15,139 nt of DNA from Cytophagales bacterium (GTDB lineage: Bacteria; Bacteroidota; Bacteroidia; Cytophagales; Cyclobacteriaceae): positions 1 to 15,139 of the forward strand of contig JAJCYL010000712.1 of NCBI GenBank assembly GCA_029262955.1. The letters are read 5' to 3'. Below the pieces are notes generated by a model. The model was given only the letters and a program-made list of their open reading frames with translations, was not told the DNA's origin and ran no database searches. The position numbers and the translations under genes are program-made. Shown here one piece after another: positions 8,228 through 14,772 of this stretch (position 1 is its first letter; each line of letters opens with the position of its first letter).

Positions 8228-9340
8228 TCAATCGAGCTCAAGAATCTCTAAAGCATTTTTTAAATATATTTTGTCCACTACTTCTCGAGGAAGTTTTAAC
8301 CCATTGAGTTCACCAAAACGGTTCAGTTCGATTTTTTCATCCGAAACATAAAACTTCCACTCACGGACCCAACGATCATGAATATTATCCTTTAATTCTG
8401 TAGGATTTTCAGCATCATTTACACCCGTGTCTGTGCCATAAATGAGCCTGTCCTGGTATTTAATAAAAAAGTCACGAGTTTTTTGGCGGTCTTTTAATGT
8501 ATGAAGCTTCAAATGAGACAAACGAGTTAGATCAACATTCATATTTGGGAAATTGTCCAACCGGATGGCCAGTTCATCCAAACTCCATTCCAAACTTCCT
8601 AAATGCGCCCCAATAAATTTCAAATCAGGATGTTTTTGTAGCATATTATCTCTCGCATTGATTTGATCTTCATAAGATGGATATTCCGGATGCAGATACA
8701 TGTGATATTCAGGGTGTGAACCATAGTACCCTTGACTAAATGTCATTTCATCTAATGGCATCCAACAATCCTTTGGTTCACCATTATGTCCTATAACAGG
8801 AATCTGATTCTTCGCCAGGTAATCTATAATCGGGTCAATCTTTACATCATCAACCATAATAAACTTTCCATTTTTGTCTCTCAAATCCATACCAATGTTT
8901 TTCCAGATTTTCACCGCTACAGCACCATCTAAAAAGGAGTTCTCTAAAGAAGCTATTGTGTGCTGAACCCAATCCTTATGTTCCCAATCCCTTGTAGAAA
9001 AAGTAGTCGCGACGGCCATCCTTTCCGGGAAATTCTTCAAATGTTGGAGGGCAAATTTTTGTTGCCCATCCATCGGTAATCCAAAAGGGCGATCATCAAC
9101 AATATCCAAAAATTGAAAATTATCGGCCTGTGCCTGTGCTATGAATGACGTCTCTCCAGTGTTTATATGAATATGAATATCGAACTTCTTAACTGATTGA
9201 AAATCTTCGATGGAGTAATATTGCACTTCCTGGTTTTTAACAATTTTCCCGGTACCCTCGAATAGCTGTACTCTGAATGCAAAAGTGAGTATGAGAACAG
9301 GCAGGAGGATTAGAATTTTGTAAGAATGATGGTTTTTCAT
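8228..9340 (-). CDS. Exported amidohydrolase (Amidohydro_2 family), paralogue 2
   Basis: This 370-residue protein has an N-terminal hydrophobic segment (residues ~9-22), either an uncleaved anchor or a poor signal peptide since no clear cleavage site follows. Metal and active-site candidates are His56 and His58 (HIH), Lys144 (KIWKN), His185 (HNGEP), His246 (GAHLGS) and Asp304 (YGTD). This is the pattern of PF04909-like hydrolases, which include sugar lactonases and decarboxylases. I chose ATG 9338-9340 over the in-frame ATG at 9368-9370 because AAAGGA lies six bases upstream of it and the signal then begins MKNHH. It is clearly related to the next amidohydrolase (shared WKNxGM, PLD, GYY, ARDN and KYQDR stretches). 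The exact reaction is unknown; lactone hydrolysis or amide cleavage outside the cytoplasm are the main options. Confidence 0.83.
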   Translation of the reverse strand: MKNHHSYKILILLPVLILTFAFRVQLFEGTGKIVKNQEVQYYSIEDFQSVKKFDIHIHINTGETSFIAQAQADNFQFLDIVDDRPFGLPMDGQQKFALQHLKNFPERMAVATTFSTRDWEHKDWVQHTIASLENSFLDGAVAVKIWKNIGMDLRDKNGKFIMVDDVKIDPIIDYLAKNQIPVIGHNGEPKDCWMPLDEMTFSQGYYGSHPEYHMYLHPEYPSYEDQINARDNMLQKHPDLKFIGAHLGSLEWSLDELAIRLDNFPNMNVDLTRLSHLKLHTLKDRQKTRDFFIKYQDRLIYGTDTGVNDAENPTELKDNIHDRWVREWKFYVSDEKIELNRFGELNGLKLPREVVDKIYLKNALEILELD

Positions 9341-9345
9341 TCGTT

Positions 9346-9352
9346 TTCCTTT
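9346..9352 (-). promoter_or_regulatory. Ribosome binding site deciding the amidohydrolase start
   Basis: On the minus strand AAAGGAA lies about six bases before ATG 9340. It is one of few recognisable Shine-Dalgarno-like sites in the window, and it argues for the internal ATG over the longer in-frame start at 9370. Confidence 0.55.
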
Positions 9353-9384
9353 GATATAATTTTCATGCATATAAAGTTTAACAG

Positions 9385-9401
9385 TTATTCATATGGAATA
9401 A
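9385..9401. repeat. Short inverted repeat in the inter-amidohydrolase gap
   Basis: TTATTC-ATATG-GAATAA gives perfect six-base arms around a five-base spacer, between the two amidohydrolase genes and upstream of the 9340 start. It could be a weak operator or processing hairpin. It is AT-rich, has no T-run, and could be chance. Confidence 0.3.
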
Positions 9402-9453
9402 TAATGACCAAACTAAAATGACAAAAACGTAAAGCCATTTATCTGATATGTAG

Positions 9454-9465
9454 TAACAGCTGTTA
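9454..9465. repeat. Perfect 12-bp palindrome over a stop codon
   Basis: TAACAGCTGTTA is a perfect palindrome covering the TAA stop of the lipoprotein amidohydrolase (9463-9465). An inverted copy of its half, TTTAACAG, occurs at 9377-9384. It could be a dimer-binding operator for the downstream amidohydrolase/deacetylase pair; chance is not excluded. Confidence 0.3.
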
Positions 9466-10548
9466 AAGTTTTAGAAAATCAACTATGTTTTGATAATAGA
9501 CTTTTTGTAGAATTTCCGTCGAAAGTCCTAAACCCAAGGTTTTCTGTCTCCTAACCACCATAGAATCGGCTCCGCTTAAATATTTCCATAGCACATCATA
9601 GCTTTCATCCAGATCAGCTCTCTCCTCTTCAAGTTCAGCCGCTGTAAATTCATCCTCTGGTCTCGAATTACCATAGTCAGAACCAAACATTATCCTGTCC
9701 TGGTATTTCTTAAAATAGGCTCTCACTTTTCCGTTATCTTGTCTGGCCAAATCACCAAATCTAGCAGCGAGTTCGACATACATATTTGGAAATTTGTCAA
9801 GGCGCTCAGCAATCATGTCAGTATCGTGAGACATACTACCATTGTGGGCACACAAAATCTTCAGGTCTGGATTGCTTTCGATCCAATTGTCTCTTGCGGT
9901 AATGATGGTTTCATAAGTTGGGATCTCCGGAAAATTGTAGGCATGGTACTGAGGATTATTTTGGTAGTATCCATAATGAGGATTACCTGGATCAAGTGGT
10001 CTCCAGGCTTGAACAGGTTCTCCTATATGAGCCATCACTGGAATTCCTTTGCTCACTAAAAAATCCCAGATAGGTTGCAATCTTGGATCATCTATTTGTA
10101 TAAATTTTCCAGAATCGTCCTTAGTAACCATACCGAAGTTCTTCCACACCTTAACCATTTTAGCGCCCGAATCAATCTCTCGACCTAGCCGTTCAATTTC
10201 CTGCTGTGCATAATCCGGAGCGTCAATGCCAACACCAATTAATGAAGAACAGAGAAATGCTATATCGGGATTATCCTGGGCATGAACCAAATAGTTGTCC
10301 CAGGATCTGTTAATCCCATCAGAGTCAGCTTGAGCGACATCCACTAAACCCGCTTGCATATTCCATTTTTTGAACAAATCTGATAGATAAGGTCGCGAAT
10401 ATCGATAATGTGCGTGTACATCAATTTTTTTTATGGAGCCAATATCCACTGAGACAGGCTCAAGATCACTTGAAGTTTTCTTTTCTGACTGGGGCGTGCA
10501 AGCTAAAAGACTGAAAGTAGTAATTAGAGGATAAATAAAGTTTTTCAT
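9463..10548 (-). CDS. Lipoprotein amidohydrolase (Amidohydro_2 family), paralogue 3
   Basis: This 361-residue protein begins with a lipoprotein signal ending LLAC, lipid Cys17, so it should sit on the periplasmic or outer-membrane face. Catalytic candidates follow the family order: His45 and His47 (HAH), Lys133 (KVWKN), His174 (HIGEP), His235 (CAHNGS) and Asp291 (FGSD). It aligns along its length with the neighbouring amidohydrolase (for example PLDP..HYGYY against PLDE..QGYYG, and TARDN against NARDN), so the two are tandem duplicates that have diverged. Substrate candidates from the superfamily are sugar lactones or amides; the sequence does not decide. It starts the amidohydrolase/amidohydrolase/deacetylase run, with a 272-base upstream gap carrying a direct repeat, so it may have its own promoter. 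Confidence 0.85.
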   Translation of the reverse strand: MKNFIYPLITTFSLLACTPQSEKKTSSDLEPVSVDIGSIKKIDVHAHYRYSRPYLSDLFKKWNMQAGLVDVAQADSDGINRSWDNYLVHAQDNPDIAFLCSSLIGVGIDAPDYAQQEIERLGREIDSGAKMVKVWKNFGMVTKDDSGKFIQIDDPRLQPIWDFLVSKGIPVMAHIGEPVQAWRPLDPGNPHYGYYQNNPQYHAYNFPEIPTYETIITARDNWIESNPDLKILCAHNGSMSHDTDMIAERLDKFPNMYVELAARFGDLARQDNGKVRAYFKKYQDRIMFGSDYGNSRPEDEFTAAELEEERADLDESYDVLWKYLSGADSMVVRRQKTLGLGLSTEILQKVYYQNIVDFLKL

Positions 10549-10586
10549 GACGAATATTTGGAGTTGAGGTTAAAGAGTACTTAGAG

Positions 10587-10652
10587 ATATTTTCATCAAA
10601 TCAATACCTTCATGATAAAGGTAAGGATTTGACTGTATATTTTCATCAAATC
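10587..10652. repeat. 16-bp direct repeat upstream of the amidohydrolase run
   Basis: ATATTTTCATCAAATC occurs exactly at 10587-10602 and 10637-10652, 50 bases start to start (close to five helical turns). Both copies lie 39-104 bases upstream of the minus-strand start at 10548. Read on the minus strand each copy is GATTTGATGAAAATAT and carries TTTG, resembling a Bacteroidota -33 element. Paired operator or promoter sites are the likely meaning. Confidence 0.5.
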
Positions 10653-10757
10653 GAAGCTAAACGTAAACAATAAGCACCATATAATAATGTAATGAAAGAA
10701 TTAAGTTAAAATTATTGCTGAATAAAAACTAATTACAATACGCAAAACACTGTAAGA

Positions 10758-10808
10758 ATGAAACACTGCATTTCAACTTTGGTAATGGTCTTAGCATTTC
10801 TTGCCTAA
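10758..10808 (+). pseudogene. Possible orphan signal-peptide remnant (16 codons)
   Basis: ATG 10758 opens a 16-codon frame ending TAA 10806-10808 whose product, MKHCISTLVMVLAFLA, looks like the start of a Sec signal peptide with nothing after it. The bases beyond belong to the tail of the opposite-strand PH-like gene. It may be the stump of a secreted-protein gene removed by rearrangement, or chance. The rest of the 10549-10820 gap shows only the direct repeat and AT-rich sequence. Confidence 0.25.
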
Positions 10809-10820
10809 TTCAGTAAACAT

Positions 10821-11222
10821 CTACTTAGAGTTCTCTCTAATTATGACCTTTAGTTTATTGTACATCTCGCGTGTTTTTGATGGGGCTCTATAACCAATAA
10901 CCAAGTTATCACCCGAGGAGATGGAGACTTTTATAAGTGGATCGCTAGTGCTATTCGCATAAATCCAACAATGTTTATAAGATTGATTTTGCATAAAAGA
11001 TCCTCTTAGCACCGAACCTGAGTTATGTCCCCATGTTTTGGAAATATCAACGGGTAACGAATTAACCAATCTTATATCTGTGAATGTTATTAAATCGAAA
11101 GATTTCCCATAGAGACCGACTATAGTCAGCTTGTCATTCTTTATCCGAATCACGGGCTCCAATTCTACAAAAATCGAAATGAATAGGAATATTATGACTA
11201 TGATTAAGGCGACCCAGAGCAT
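10821..11222 (-). CDS. Small membrane-anchored protein, possible bacterial PH-like domain
   Basis: This 133-residue protein has one N-terminal membrane helix (residues ~2-19, almost all hydrophobic) followed by a soluble part. That part shows alternating strands (IRIKNDKLTIVGLYGKS, TDIRLVNSL, GDNLVIGYRAP) and a final helix (KTREMYNKLKVIIR). The strand pattern plus C-terminal helix recalls bacterial PH-like domains, but I recognise no diagnostic motif, so the fold is a guess. No catalytic residues stand out. It lies 39 bases after the lyxose isomerase gene on the same strand and may be cotranscribed, although it has no obvious link to sugar catabolism. It is probably a real gene, given a clean frame and an apparent fold. 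Confidence 0.6.
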   Translation of the reverse strand: MLWVALIIVIIFLFISIFVELEPVIRIKNDKLTIVGLYGKSFDLITFTDIRLVNSLPVDISKTWGHNSGSVLRGSFMQNQSYKHCWIYANSTSDPLIKVSISSGDNLVIGYRAPSKTREMYNKLKVIIRENSK

Positions 11223-11261
11223 AATTAGATAATTATTTCATATACAGAATTGATTATCAGG

Positions 11262-11933
11262 TTATTTCGGATACTCATTACATAAAAAATACAATAAGGG
11301 CTCGTCCTCTACGATTTTTGGAAACCTGCCCAAATTTTTCAAAAATCTATTATCCTTTTCGTCTTCATTCACACTTGACACCTCGCCTACCAGAACCGAT
11401 CCCTTCCCTGATTCTCCATAAAATGTGTGATACAAATAGGGCGAGAGTGTGATACTTTCCCCGGGTTCCAATATCACTTTCTCTTTTGGGTCTATAGTAT
11501 GGGCTATGCCGTCAATTTGAACATATACAGGTGTATCCGCCAGTTGCTCCTCTTCATTTGCATTACATAGTTCAATAACCAAATTACCTCCACCGCGATT
11601 GATAATATCTTCGGTTTTTATCCAATGAAAATGCCAGGGTGTCACTTGTGCCTCCCGAACAATCATGATTTTTTCAGCATATGTTTTATTCTCTTTAGCT
11701 TCGAATTTGCCATTCCGAATAGTAAAAAGCAGAAGGCCGTACTTCTCGAAATTTCCTAATCCAAAATCCGTCACATCCCAACCTAGTTTTTTTTCAACTA
11801 TTTCCGCCGTAACATCACGTTTAGCCTCCCAGTTGGCTTTTGACCAAAATGCCCATTTTGGTAAAAAGAAATTGTGATTTCCAAAAAAAGCGGTTGCTTC
11901 TTTTTGAAGTTTGTTTATTTCAGTTCGTTTCAT
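11262..11933 (-). CDS. D-lyxose ketol-isomerase (cupin, YdaE-like)
   Basis: The product is a 223-residue cytoplasmic cupin of the D-lyxose isomerase family. It interconverts D-lyxose and D-xylulose and in characterised members also D-mannose and D-fructose. The opening KRTEIN, WAFW and GWDVTDFG segments are typical. The metal site is visible: His101 and His103 in TPWHFHW, Glu108 in KTEDIINRGGG, and His169 in YLYHTF. I chose ATG 11933 because the protein then starts exactly where the family does and has normal length. A longer in-frame start at 11999 adds 22 unconserved residues. It lies 91 bases after the acetyltransferase gene. In this locus it might feed a side sugar into the ketose pool; conversion of talose to tagatose is chemically conceivable for this enzyme type but is speculation. 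Confidence 0.88.
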   Translation of the reverse strand: MKRTEINKLQKEATAFFGNHNFFLPKWAFWSKANWEAKRDVTAEIVEKKLGWDVTDFGLGNFEKYGLLLFTIRNGKFEAKENKTYAEKIMIVREAQVTPWHFHWIKTEDIINRGGGNLVIELCNANEEEQLADTPVYVQIDGIAHTIDPKEKVILEPGESITLSPYLYHTFYGESGKGSVLVGEVSSVNEDEKDNRFLKNLGRFPKIVEDEPLLYFLCNEYPK

Positions 11934-12024
11934 GTCCAAGTCCGTGAAAATTAGCCGGGCGGGCCGTTCCATTTTGGAAGTATTTGGCCTCTGTACCAAA
12001 CCAATCTCAAAGCTTTTATTATGT

Positions 12025-13125
12025 TTAAATCTTTATGAATAAACGCTGCCTATACATCCAGTAACATAAGCCCCACAGCACACCCCAAACCAATAAACTG
12101 GTGATAATTTGAGCACTTAATTCTCCTCCCCAATCAAATAGCGCATATGTAAAGGGGTGAAGAATGCTTTCGATTAATTCCGCCCCTCCAACATGGGAAA
12201 ACAAATAGATGAATAAGGAATTCATGCTTACAACTCCGAAGAAAAGCGGCCAGCGCTTATTCAGTTTTTTTATATCCGCTATCCAGAATAATAGTGCCAG
12301 CGTAATTATCGACCACCCGCCACTAACAATTACAAAAGACGATGTCGAAATCCTTTTAATAATCGGTGTGAATGGATCCATTGAGTATCCCACGACCACA
12401 AGCAGCGAACCGGCAATAAGGAGCTGTTTAAATTTTTTCATGGCTGGCTCATCCGACATCAATAATTTTCCGACCAGAACACCCCAAATGGTATGGGCAG
12501 CAGTAGGAATGGCATTAAAAGAAACCCAGCCACCATCGCTTTTTCCATCATAAAGGAGATCAAACCAGGTCCCGAAGTTTTCATCGATCACGAAGGCATG
12601 ATTAAACCCTTCAACCGGAAAGAATCGATATAACATCTCAGTAAGAGCCAAAAGACCCAATGAAAATAATATCTGAAATTTAAATGAACGGGCCATCACC
12701 AGGTAGGCAATAAGGTAAGTGACCCCTATCTGGGCAAGCACATTTTGAAAAAAGAAAGTGATTTTCCCTGGACCAATACAATATAAAGCCCAACCCATAA
12801 AAAACAGAATAAATGATCGCTTTAATACATGGATAAAAATCTGTCTAGAGGTATTGCCTTTCTTGATTCGGCCTGATATTGCAAAGGGCATTGACAATCC
12901 GACTATGAACATAAAATATGGTTGTATCAGGTCCCAAAATCTTAAACCGTTCCAAGGGTGATGGTGAAATTGAGTATTGATTGCGCTGATTATACCACCA
13001 TCAGAAACGTCGTGAGGAATTATGGAATAAAGTCCTGTGAATTCACCAATTAAAAGAAACATGGTAAATCCACGAAAGATATCGATGGACAAAATTCGGT
13101 CCTGCGGATTAGGGTTCATTTCCAT
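12025..13125 (-). CDS. HGSNAT/NagX-like membrane acetyltransferase (DUF5009 type)
   Basis: This 366-residue polytopic membrane protein has about ten hydrophobic segments. It opens with RILSIDIFRGFTMFLLI, the usual first segment of the YeiB/NagX/HGSNAT group. HHHPWNGLRFWDLIQPYFMF follows at residues 54-73. It matches the H-x-x-W-N-G...D-L motif of human heparan-alpha-glucosaminide N-acetyltransferase, where that histidine relays acetyl groups across the membrane; the equivalent here is His55. The predicted job is to carry acetyl from cytoplasmic acetyl-CoA to the amino group of a hexosamine outside the cytoplasm. It sits 41 bases downstream of the GH109 gene, probably in the same operon. In a locus that also has a deacetylase, it may re-acetylate GalN or related products. 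An in-frame ATG at 13119 is an alternative start. Family assignment is good; acceptor is inferred. Confidence 0.75.
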   Translation of the reverse strand: MEMNPNPQDRILSIDIFRGFTMFLLIGEFTGLYSIIPHDVSDGGIISAINTQFHHHPWNGLRFWDLIQPYFMFIVGLSMPFAISGRIKKGNTSRQIFIHVLKRSFILFFMGWALYCIGPGKITFFFQNVLAQIGVTYLIAYLVMARSFKFQILFSLGLLALTEMLYRFFPVEGFNHAFVIDENFGTWFDLLYDGKSDGGWVSFNAIPTAAHTIWGVLVGKLLMSDEPAMKKFKQLLIAGSLLVVVGYSMDPFTPIIKRISTSSFVIVSGGWSIITLALLFWIADIKKLNKRWPLFFGVVSMNSLFIYLFSHVGGAELIESILHPFTYALFDWGGELSAQIITSLLVWGVLWGLCYWMYRQRLFIKI

Positions 13126-13166
13126 TATCAGGTTCTTATTTAAGTTCCTAAAATATCGAGATCAAA

Positions 13167-14600
13167 TCATTGGACAATACTTAGCGGTTTAGTGTTTTTC
13201 CACTCACCTCTTGTAAAATCTGGAAATGCCTGAGGAGCTCCCTCCTCTTTTACTGATTTCTCACTCAACGGTCCAACAGCACTCCAGAAACAACCTTCAT
13301 ATAAATTTTGATCAAGAGGGATTCCTTTCCTCAAGCATTCAATAATTCGATAACGCATTATAAAATCCATACCCCCGTGGCCTCCCATTTTCCTTGCTAC
13401 CTCACCCAACCTCTTATATAAGGGATGTTCATATTTTTCATATATCCTCTGCATCTGATCTTCATAGACCCAATCATGATGGCTATCCGTGGCACCCTCC
13501 ACCCCACCTTCCAGGGCAATACGAGTAGGAAATCCCGCCAGAGTTCCCTTAGTTCCTTGTATTAAGTTGAGACGAGAGTATGGTCGAGGGCTGGTTTCAT
13601 CCCACTGCACCATCACTGTTCGACCAAGGGTAGTCTTAATGATCGATGTATTAATATCGCCTCCTTTAAAGTCCAACTTGTTCCACTTATGATCCGCATC
13701 ATAATTTTTCATGGCATAGGCTTTACGTCCTTTTGCAGGGGATGAAAACGAAACCATCCGTGTGAAATTATCCTCCGTCCGAGCCAGGTTCATGTATTGT
13801 GCGACCGGACCTAATCCATGAGTTGGATATAGGTTTCCATTGCGTTTGGCATAATGATGGGTACGCCAGGAACCAGTACCTCTATCAATGTCTTCCATCT
13901 GTCCACGCAGCTCATGAATGTAAGCGGCCTCACCGTGAATTAATTCGCCAATAACACCTTGTCTGCACATATTAAGATACATCAACTCTTCCCTGCCATA
14001 ATTGACATTCTCCATCATCATACAGTGTTTTTGAGTTTCTTCTGATGTCTTGATAATGTCCCACATTTCTTCAATTGTGAGTGCCAGAGGAACTTCAACA
14101 AAAGCGTGAGCCCCCTGCTTCATGGCTTCGATAGCCATTGGTGCATGTAATGCCCATGGTGTTGAAATGAATACCGCATCGGGCTTAACCTCCTGTAGCA
14201 TCTTTTTCCAGCCGTCTTCACTTCCGTAATACAAATCTATATTCTGGTGACGCTGTCCCCTACCCTTTTCTTTACACTCCCCCGCAGACTTCTTGGCAAG
14301 ATCCTCATACAAATCACTGATTGCAACAACTTCCGAACCCTCAATCTCTGCAATCTGACGGGCATGCCCGGGGCCGCGAGAACCTACTCCAATAAATGCA
14401 CAGCGTACCGTTTCCAGTTTGAGAGCTGCATAATCTCCCATGTATCGAGCCCTTGCCGAGCGAGGTGAAACCACGTTTTTTACTTCAGTGGATGGAGACA
14501 AAGCACCTCTCCCACGTGCGTTGAAACCAGTCACTGTGCCAACTCCGAGACCTCCAATTAGTTTAAGAAAGTTCCGGCGTGAGTCTTTTAGAATAGTCAT
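13167..14600 (-). CDS. GH109-type NAD-dependent alpha-N-acetylgalactosaminidase, Tat-exported
   Basis: This 477-residue Gfo/Idh/MocA-fold protein has a Tat signal (SRRNFLK, residues 7-13). The Rossmann loop GVGSRGPG spans 71-78. EVP (169-171) sits where dehydrogenases of this fold have EKP, so the catalytic Lys is absent. NVNYGREE (Tyr201) and PTHGLGP (His261) are GH109 hallmarks, as is the tail with GGHGGMDF and PDFTRGEW. GH109 enzymes hydrolyse alpha-GalNAc linkages by a redox-elimination mechanism using bound NAD, which explains export in folded form through Tat. This would release GalNAc from glycans in the periplasm. It is the first gene of the minus-strand run and is followed 41 bases later by the HGSNAT-like gene. 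A glycoside 3-oxidoreductase is the main alternative, but the C-terminal motifs favour GH109. Confidence 0.87.
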   Translation of the reverse strand: MTILKDSRRNFLKLIGGLGVGTVTGFNARGRGALSPSTEVKNVVSPRSARARYMGDYAALKLETVRCAFIGVGSRGPGHARQIAEIEGSEVVAISDLYEDLAKKSAGECKEKGRGQRHQNIDLYYGSEDGWKKMLQEVKPDAVFISTPWALHAPMAIEAMKQGAHAFVEVPLALTIEEMWDIIKTSEETQKHCMMMENVNYGREELMYLNMCRQGVIGELIHGEAAYIHELRGQMEDIDRGTGSWRTHHYAKRNGNLYPTHGLGPVAQYMNLARTEDNFTRMVSFSSPAKGRKAYAMKNYDADHKWNKLDFKGGDINTSIIKTTLGRTVMVQWDETSPRPYSRLNLIQGTKGTLAGFPTRIALEGGVEGATDSHHDWVYEDQMQRIYEKYEHPLYKRLGEVARKMGGHGGMDFIMRYRIIECLRKGIPLDQNLYEGCFWSAVGPLSEKSVKEEGAPQAFPDFTRGEWKNTKPLSIVQ

Positions 14601-14772
14601 ATGCTATTTACTTATCGATATCAATAGTTATTCAATCTTTAATCCTGTTTTACAATTATACCGAAAGTAAATGAAATTTGTATTAATAAATAGAAAGGAA
14701 AAGAAAGTATATTTGACGATAATACAAGTACTAAAATATCATTTTTGATAATTCATAATTGCCAATCGATCA
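14601..14772. promoter_or_regulatory. Divergent intergenic region between GH109 and DUF1080 genes
   Basis: These 172 AT-rich bases separate two divergent starts, so both promoters and any shared operator should lie here. On the plus strand TATATTTG at 14708-14715 fits the Bacteroidota -7 consensus TAnnTTTG. The nearest upstream TTTG (14677-14680) is 27 bases away, longer than the usual spacing. I see no strong minus-strand promoter and no clear inverted repeat. Confidence 0.35.

Noticed and set aside
9341..9370. Longer start of the second amidohydrolase at ATG 9370
   Set aside because: The ten extra residues precede a typical signal start, and the AAAGGA site sits just before ATG 9340.
11934..11999. 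Longer start of the lyxose isomerase at 11999
   Set aside because: The 22 extra residues do not resemble the family, which begins at the KRTEIN segment from ATG 11933.
12209..12553. 114-codon plus-strand open frame opposite the acetyltransferase
   Set aside because: It is antisense to conserved membrane segments and has no family resemblance.
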